In this document: positions 31,718-35,855 of the stretch, one piece after another
Numbering within the stretch: the first letter of the stretch is position 1
Layout: each line of letters begins with the position of its first letter
NCBI GenBank assembly: GCA_030039755.1
Contig: JASHUY010000183.1
Span: 1-35,855, forward strand
Direction of reading: 5' to 3'
Length of the DNA: 35,855 nucleotides
Source of the DNA: Acidimicrobiales bacterium
Lineage (GTDB): Bacteria > Actinomycetota > Acidimicrobiia > Acidimicrobiales > RAAP-2
The notes under the pieces: model-generated
Seen by the model: the letters and a program-made list of their open reading frames with translations, nothing else
Databases searched by the model: none
Told to the model about the DNA's origin: nothing
Translations under genes and position numbers: made by a program

Positions 31718-33625
31718 TCACGACCAATGGAATGTGGCCATTGTGGGCCCCGTGGGCGGGCTGTAGGTCGGGTGCTCGAGCCCCTTGTGGATCTCGGCCA
31801 GTGTCAGGATCTCGGGCTGCCAGACCACCGGGAGCTCCTTGGCGATCCAGTTCTCGTACGTCGTGAGGCTCTCCGTGGTCGTGTCGGTCGCCGTGATGTT
31901 GGCGTTGTTGACGGCTGTGTTGTAGCTCCCGGAGTTCGAAGCGGCGCCGCTGGCGAAGATCTCCTCACCGGTCGGGTAGATGTCAGGCCAGTAGACCCAA
32001 CCCCCGTTGTAGTCCTCCATCTCCCATGAGCACCCCTTCGGGCAGGGCACCTGGGCGGCGACGACCGTGTCGAAGGTGGCGCTCGACAGCGTCACGTGGA
32101 TGCCCGCTTCGCTCCAACCCGCGGCCTCGGCGTTCATCTCGCTCGTGAGCGGACTTGTTCCCGAGATGTACTGAAGCGTGAGGCTCAGCTTGGCGCCCTT
32201 CTTGATGCCCTTGCCGCAGTCGCCTTTGGCCGTCCCCGGCTTCTCGCAGACGTCGGTGCCGCCGGGGGTGACCTTCCACCCGTGGGAGGAGAGCAGGGAC
32301 CTCGCCTTCGAGACGCTGTAGGGGTAGGGGTTGGTCTCCTCGTAGCTCGATGCGTACGAGTTGTGCGGCCAGACTGGCACCGGCCCGTAGCTCGGCACGG
32401 CATAGCCGTGGTACGCGCGGTCGATGTAGAGCGTCTGGTCGACGAGGGACTGGAAAGCCTGTCGGAAGTAGAGCTGGCTGAAGATGGGCCCGGCCTCACC
32501 TGTGTCGCCCGTCGACTTGAAGTTGAGCGGGAAATAGTTGACGCCCCACCGGTAGACGGTGACCAGGTTGTATGTCGAAAGGCGGGGATTGTTCTTTCCC
32601 GGCTTCACTGTCTGCGAGGGCTTGGACGGGCTCGTCGCGGGCGATATGACCTCTGTGAACGGCAGGGTGCCCACGTCGACTGTCCCCACCGCGAGCGCGT
32701 CGTACTCGGCGGACTCCGAGGCGAACGGCTTCTCGATGAGCTCCTTGTACGTCGGCTTGTTGGGGCCGGAGTACGTCTTGTTCGGGACGAAGACCACCGG
32801 CTCTGTCGGCGCGAAGGACTCCAGCTTCCATGGGCCGTCGACGACCTTCCACAGCGGGTTCGTCGCGTACGTGGGCAGCGCGTTGATGGTTGTCTTGGGG
32901 TGTGTCGGGTTGAACCCGGACTGCTTGGACAGGAAGTCGTAGACGGCTCTGCACGCGGTGTCGTCGGTGCCGTAGGCGGCATCCGCGCAACCTGCCGACC
33001 CCGCCGCCGCGCTCGCGGACGTCTTTGTCCAGGCGGTCGGAAGGGGGGTGATCTGGGAGAGCTCGTTGTAGAGGAGCCAGTGCGAGTTGAACGAGCCGTC
33101 GAACGTGATCGTCATCGTGGTCGGGCTTGTGACCTTCACGCTCTTGATGCTTGTCGGCATCGAGAGCCCACCTGGGAACCAGCCCGCGTACGCTGTCGGC
33201 TTCTGGTGCCAGATGTTCAGCCAGAACATGACGTCGGTCGTCGTCACCTTTGTGCCGTTCGACCACTTGTATGTCCTGAGCGTGATCTTGAAGATCCTTC
33301 CGCCGTCGGACTCCACCGGCGTCTCGGCCAAGGACAGCTTCGTGTTCAGGATCGCCGTGCCGTTTGTCCCGAACCAGTAGAGCGGACGGAACATGAAGAA
33401 CTGGAAGTACGGGAGGTTCGGCCTGCTGAAGTAGCCGGTTGTCATGTACGGGAAGATGTAGTTGGGCTGAGCACCCGCTGTCTCGGCGAGCGTGACGACT
33501 GTCTTGTTGACGGTCGATGCGCCGGTGGAGGGTGCTCCGATCATGACCGCTGCCCCCATGGAGAGCATGCCGGCGGCAGCAAGCGCGCGGACCAACCCTC
33601 GTCGAAGCGTCACGCGTATCCGCAT
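31718..33625 (-). CDS. ABC transporter substrate-binding protein, family 5 (oligopeptide type), copy 3
   Basis: About 635 residues. The ATG at 33625 is supported by AGGAG about nine bases upstream on the minus strand; the 36 longer in-frame residues are Arg/Pro-rich and unlikely to be coding. The N-terminus has basic residues, a hydrophobic helix and APSTGAS, with no lipobox cysteine. Mature features are QPNYIFPYMTTG, YKWSNGTKVTTTDVMFWLN and TNPLWKVVDGPWKLESF. It is very close to the copy at 12532, sharing long identical stretches and the C-terminal HWS, so one is probably a duplicate of the other. Thr codon ACA is common, often before G. It converges on the GntR gene and diverges from the amidohydrolase. 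Confidence 0.92.
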   Translation of the reverse strand: MRIRVTLRRGLVRALAAAGMLSMGAAVMIGAPSTGASTVNKTVVTLAETAGAQPNYIFPYMTTGYFSRPNLPYFQFFMFRPLYWFGTNGTAILNTKLSLAETPVESDGGRIFKITLRTYKWSNGTKVTTTDVMFWLNIWHQKPTAYAGWFPGGLSMPTSIKSVKVTSPTTMTITFDGSFNSHWLLYNELSQITPLPTAWTKTSASAAAGSAGCADAAYGTDDTACRAVYDFLSKQSGFNPTHPKTTINALPTYATNPLWKVVDGPWKLESFAPTEPVVFVPNKTYSGPNKPTYKELIEKPFASESAEYDALAVGTVDVGTLPFTEVISPATSPSKPSQTVKPGKNNPRLSTYNLVTVYRWGVNYFPLNFKSTGDTGEAGPIFSQLYFRQAFQSLVDQTLYIDRAYHGYAVPSYGPVPVWPHNSYASSYEETNPYPYSVSKARSLLSSHGWKVTPGGTDVCEKPGTAKGDCGKGIKKGAKLSLTLQYISGTSPLTSEMNAEAAGWSEAGIHVTLSSATFDTVVAAQVPCPKGCSWEMEDYNGGWVYWPDIYPTGEEIFASGAASNSGSYNTAVNNANITATDTTTESLTTYENWIAKELPVVWQPEILTLAEIHKGLEHPTYSPPTGPTMATFHWS

Positions 33626-33758
33626 TCCCCCACTCCTGTCTCGCGGTCGCCACCCGGAGTGGCGAGGCCCGAATTTGCGTGCGACTGCGGCGCGCGGCGC
33701 AGGATCGCAACATGATCGTCTGCGGCGACGCAACGTGCACGTAGCACCGGATGCAGCT

Positions 33759-33776
33759 TATCGTATACGATAGAGT
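33759..33776. promoter_or_regulatory. Perfect 14-base palindrome TATCGTATACGATA with leaderless promoter
   Basis: Perfect dyad at 33759-33772, 10 bases before the ATG. TAGAGT (33771-33776) could be the -10, with six bases to the ATG at 33783, indicating a leaderless start. The palindrome lies in the divergent region with the binding-protein gene and has the GTATAC centre seen in operators of several GntR/FCD regulators (family knowledge). Confidence 0.65.
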
Positions 33777-33782
33777 TCCGCC

Positions 33783-34766
33783 ATGAGCTTGCTCGTCGAC
33801 GTGCACACGCACATGCTGAGCGAGGAGTTCGTCGCCTCCCTGAGGGAGCACGGCGGGAGCTACTCGATCCGCACGAGCGGGCCCGGGCTGGAGCAGGTCT
33901 TCTTCGAGGACTTCCCGTTCATGACCCTCACGGAGGGAATGTTCGACTACGACCTGCGCGTGCGGGAGATGGACCGAGCAGGGGTCGACATCGCGATCGT
34001 CTCGCTCACCTGCCCGAACGTCTTCTGGGGCGGCGAAGTGGTGAGCAGCTCGGTGGCGCGGGCCATCAACGACACCATGCGGGACGCACAATCGGCCCAC
34101 CCCCACCGGATCCGCTGGATGGCCTCCCTTCCCTGGCAGTTCCCCGACGCCGCGCTCGGCGAGCTCGAACGGGCGCTGGCGAACGGCGCGGCGGGGGTCA
34201 TGACGCTCGCCAACATCTCGGGCGAGCCGCTCGTCTCGGAACGTTTCGGTCCCGTCTGGCAGGCGATCGAGCGGGCAGGGGTGCCGGTGCTCGTCCATCC
34301 GACCGCGCCGCCCGGCGTGGTGGCGATGGGCATGGAGGAGCACAACCTCGTCGCCAACATCGGGTTCATGTTCGACACCACCCTCGCGTTCACGAGGATG
34401 ATCTACGAAGGATTCCTCGATCGATTCCCCGGTCTCAAGTTGATCGCGTCGCACGCCGGCGGCACCCTTCCCTACCTTGCAGGCCGCCTCGACCGATGCT
34501 GGAACAGGATGCCCGCCTGCCGTGCGCACATCGACGAACCACCTTCGTCCTATCTGCGCCGCCTCTACTACGACACGGTCACCTACTCGCCCGAAGCGCT
34601 CTCACTCTGCCTGTCCGTCGCCGGGAACGACCACGTGCTGTTCGGCTCGGACTATCCGCACAACATCGGCGACATGGACGGGTGCCGGGACAGGGTCGAC
34701 GCGCTGGAGCCCGAAGCGTGCGAGGCCGTGCGCGGAGGGAACGCCCGGGCGATCTTCTCGCTGTGA
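33783..34766 (+). CDS. Amidohydrolase 2 / ACMSD-family decarboxylase or hydrolase
   Basis: 327 residues, typical for the family. The metal-binding pattern is clear: LLVDVHTHML at the N-terminus (His-x-His), VLVHPTAPP (His near residue 178), KLIASHAGGTLPYL (His near 224) and VLFGSDYPHNIGDM (catalytic Asp near 287). The family contains nonoxidative aromatic decarboxylases (ACMSD, gamma-resorcylate and 5-carboxyvanillate decarboxylases) and some C-C hydrolases. A decarboxylation in a hydroxylated aromatic pathway is plausible. The start appears leaderless, beside a perfect palindrome. It converges on the MoaF-like gene, with nine bases between stops. Confidence 0.9.
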   Translation: MSLLVDVHTHMLSEEFVASLREHGGSYSIRTSGPGLEQVFFEDFPFMTLTEGMFDYDLRVREMDRAGVDIAIVSLTCPNVFWGGEVVSSSVARAINDTMRDAQSAHPHRIRWMASLPWQFPDAALGELERALANGAAGVMTLANISGEPLVSERFGPVWQAIERAGVPVLVHPTAPPGVVAMGMEEHNLVANIGFMFDTTLAFTRMIYEGFLDRFPGLKLIASHAGGTLPYLAGRLDRCWNRMPACRAHIDEPPSSYLRRLYYDTVTYSPEALSLCLSVAGNDHVLFGSDYPHNIGDMDGCRDRVDALEPEACEAVRGGNARAIFSL

Positions 34767-34775
34767 GCGGAACGA

Positions 34776-35660
34776 CTACCGCGCCGCGACCCTCGGCGGC
34801 CGGATCCCGGGGGGGTACTTCGTGGATTCGACGCTGACGATGTGTGCGCCCCACGTGAAGTGGAGGAGGTCGCCCGAGTCGCCGTCACGCCCGAGGAAGG
34901 CGCCGCACGTCTGCGAGCCCTCGAGATCGATCACGACGGCCGCCCCGCAAGGCACCACCTTCTCCCGCCAGGTGAAGAGGTACGTGCCGTCGCGCACCTT
35001 GTAGGCGGCACAGGATTCGGTGTCGGCGAGGCCCTCTTCCGGCCCGCGGAGGCAGAGCCAGGTGAAGAGTGAAGGCGTGAGGTACACGTGCTCGTAGACG
35101 TTGCCGTCGCCGTAGTCGTAGATCACCCGCTTGCCGACGAGCTCGTCCGTGGGCATCGGCGGGCCGGAGCTCGGCGGCGGGCGGGAGCTCGGGGGGCCAC
35201 CTTGCGGAGCAGCGTCGTCGATCGTTCCCTCGGAGACCCTCCAGGAGACCGCGGGCGTCGAGGTGACCGGTGTCTGCAATCGCAAGAGGACGGCGAGCGC
35301 GCTCCCATCGGCGAGGTCGAGCACGAGGGCCCCCGCGAGCCGGTCGTCTGCCACGGGCCGGAAGTGCGAAACGTACAACTCCGGTGCGAGCTGGAAGACC
35401 TCGACGTCCGCACCGCCCGAGAGGCTTTCGCCGCCGCGTGTCCGCGCCTCCCACCCTCCCGCCGTCACTTCCCACTCGAGGGTCGTCGGCGTCGGGAAGG
35501 TGAACCGGACCGCGAACCCGTCCGAGAAGCGGACCGCGACGCGACGGACGCCGAGGCCGTCCGTCGTGGCCGGCTTCCAGCCCCCGTCGTCCGAGCGGAG
35601 CGCACCGATGGGCGGCCAGCTGGCAGGGTCGTCGTAGCGGATCTCCCGGCTGCGCGCCAT
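34776..35660 (-). CDS. MoaF-like protein
   Basis: About 294 residues from the ATG at 35660 (a TTG one codon upstream is possible). The N-terminal half is a beta-rich domain (VAVRFSDGFAVRFTFPTPTTLEWEV). After a Pro-rich linker (about residues 165-185) the C-terminal half reads VIYDYGDGNVYEHVYLTPSL, FTWLCLRGPEEGLADTESC and LFTWREKVVPCGAAVVIDL, recalling the MoaF family first noted with molybdenum-cofactor genes in nicotine-degrading Arthrobacter. Its role is unsettled; presence in the same window as a Mo-hydroxylase is suggestive. It is divergent from the SDR gene, 42 bases apart. Confidence 0.75.
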   Translation of the reverse strand: MARSREIRYDDPASWPPIGALRSDDGGWKPATTDGLGVRRVAVRFSDGFAVRFTFPTPTTLEWEVTAGGWEARTRGGESLSGGADVEVFQLAPELYVSHFRPVADDRLAGALVLDLADGSALAVLLRLQTPVTSTPAVSWRVSEGTIDDAAPQGGPPSSRPPPSSGPPMPTDELVGKRVIYDYGDGNVYEHVYLTPSLFTWLCLRGPEEGLADTESCAAYKVRDGTYLFTWREKVVPCGAAVVIDLEGSQTCGAFLGRDGDSGDLLHFTWGAHIVSVESTKYPPGIRPPRVAAR

Positions 35661-35702
35661 CAATCTGTTCTCCCTCGACGTCGCTGGTATCGTCGCTCGG
35701 AC

Positions 35703-35855
35703 GTGGAGAGTCCCGTCGCGATCGTAACTGGGGGCGGCACCGGCATCGGGGCGGCGACCGCGCGACGGCTTGCGGGGGACGGCAGCCAGGTCGTCGTGTG
35801 CGGCCGGCGTCCGGCCCCGCTCGAGCGTGTCGCGAAGGAGATCGGTGGTCTCGCC
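35703..35855 (+). CDS. Short-chain dehydrogenase/reductase, 3' end outside window
   Basis: Fifty-one codons from the GTG at 35703, open to the last base. The product begins ESPVAIVTGGGTGIGAATAR, the classic SDR TGxxxGIG cofactor motif, followed by VVVCGRRPAPLERV with the NADP-type Arg pair. The catalytic Tyr/Lys part lies beyond the window. No ribosome-binding site is seen; TATCGT at 35688-35693 could be a -10 for a near-leaderless start. It is divergent from the MoaF-like gene. Confidence 0.85.
   Translation, partial: MESPVAIVTGGGTGIGAATARRLAGDGSQVVVCGRRPAPLERVAKEIGGLA

Noticed and set aside
32096-33715. 539-codon plus-strand frame opposite the third binding protein
   Set aside because: Low-complexity Arg/Val/Leu-rich shadow; the minus strand encodes a family 5 binding protein with a proper ribosome-binding site.

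Overview
The window is a dense, high-GC catabolic region (roughly two-thirds G+C by eye). Almost every gene is on the + strand and there are many ATGA/GTGA stop-start overlaps. Oligopeptide-type substrate-binding proteins with Tat/Sec-like N-termini, many GTG starts and several candidate leaderless promoters suggest an actinobacterium. The PNYIFPY-type binding proteins recall Acidimicrobiia, but that placement is a guess from memory of the family. I see no rRNA, tRNA, CRISPR or phage genes.

Layout. (1) 1-3277: a translationally coupled trio, an M24 'pita-bread' hydrolase (5' end outside the window), a ketopantoate-reductase-like enzyme and a second M24 protein that has lost its metal ligands. 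(2) 3505-5258: a GntR/FCD regulator coupled to a second ketopantoate-reductase-like gene. (3) 5414-11976: a six-gene operon for a molybdenum hydroxylase of the CO-dehydrogenase/xanthine-dehydrogenase family (FAD, 2Fe-2S and Mo subunits), a CoxG-like membrane-anchored protein, a class V PLP enzyme and a bicupin. The Mo subunit lacks the CO dehydrogenase cysteine loop, so it is not expected to oxidise CO. (4) 11981-15000: two left-end remnants of the same IS630-family element, in the same orientation, bracket a minus-strand binding-protein gene. (5) 15256-19953: an amidohydrolase, a second binding protein and a second class V PLP enzyme. (6) 20306-22235: DppB/DppC-type permeases with no ATPase genes nearby. 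(7) 22310-31654: a homoprotocatechuate-type aromatic pathway: flavin reductase and HpaB-type monooxygenase, a divergent Rieske oxygenase, then an operon with a FAH-RraA fusion, a DapA-family aldolase, an HpaE-like aldehyde dehydrogenase, an HpaD-like extradiol dioxygenase and a second GntR/FCD regulator. (8) 31718-35855: a third binding protein (close paralogue of the first), an ACMSD-family amidohydrolase, a MoaF-like protein and the start of an SDR gene.

How the parts could fit (inference). Oligopeptide-type binding proteins and DppBC import an amide- or amine-containing, probably aromatic, compound. M24 proteins and amidohydrolases cleave C-N bonds, the molybdo-hydroxylase, Rieske enzyme and HpaBC hydroxylate the ring or side chain, and the HpaD/HpaE/FAH-RraA/DapA set performs meta-cleavage and breakdown to pyruvate-level products. 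The substrate is not identifiable from sequence.

The strongest unlabelled signal is a shared operator-like element, core GATC(A/G)TTGATCA, in the intergenic regions before the GntR gene (3465), the amidohydrolase (15096) and the permeases (20156, reverse orientation). Weaker versions precede the Mo-hydroxylase operon (5285), the HpaC-like gene (22275) and the FAH-RraA operon (25905). This ties separated operons into one apparent GntR regulon. A different perfect palindrome (TATCGTATACGATA) sits at the ACMSD-family gene.
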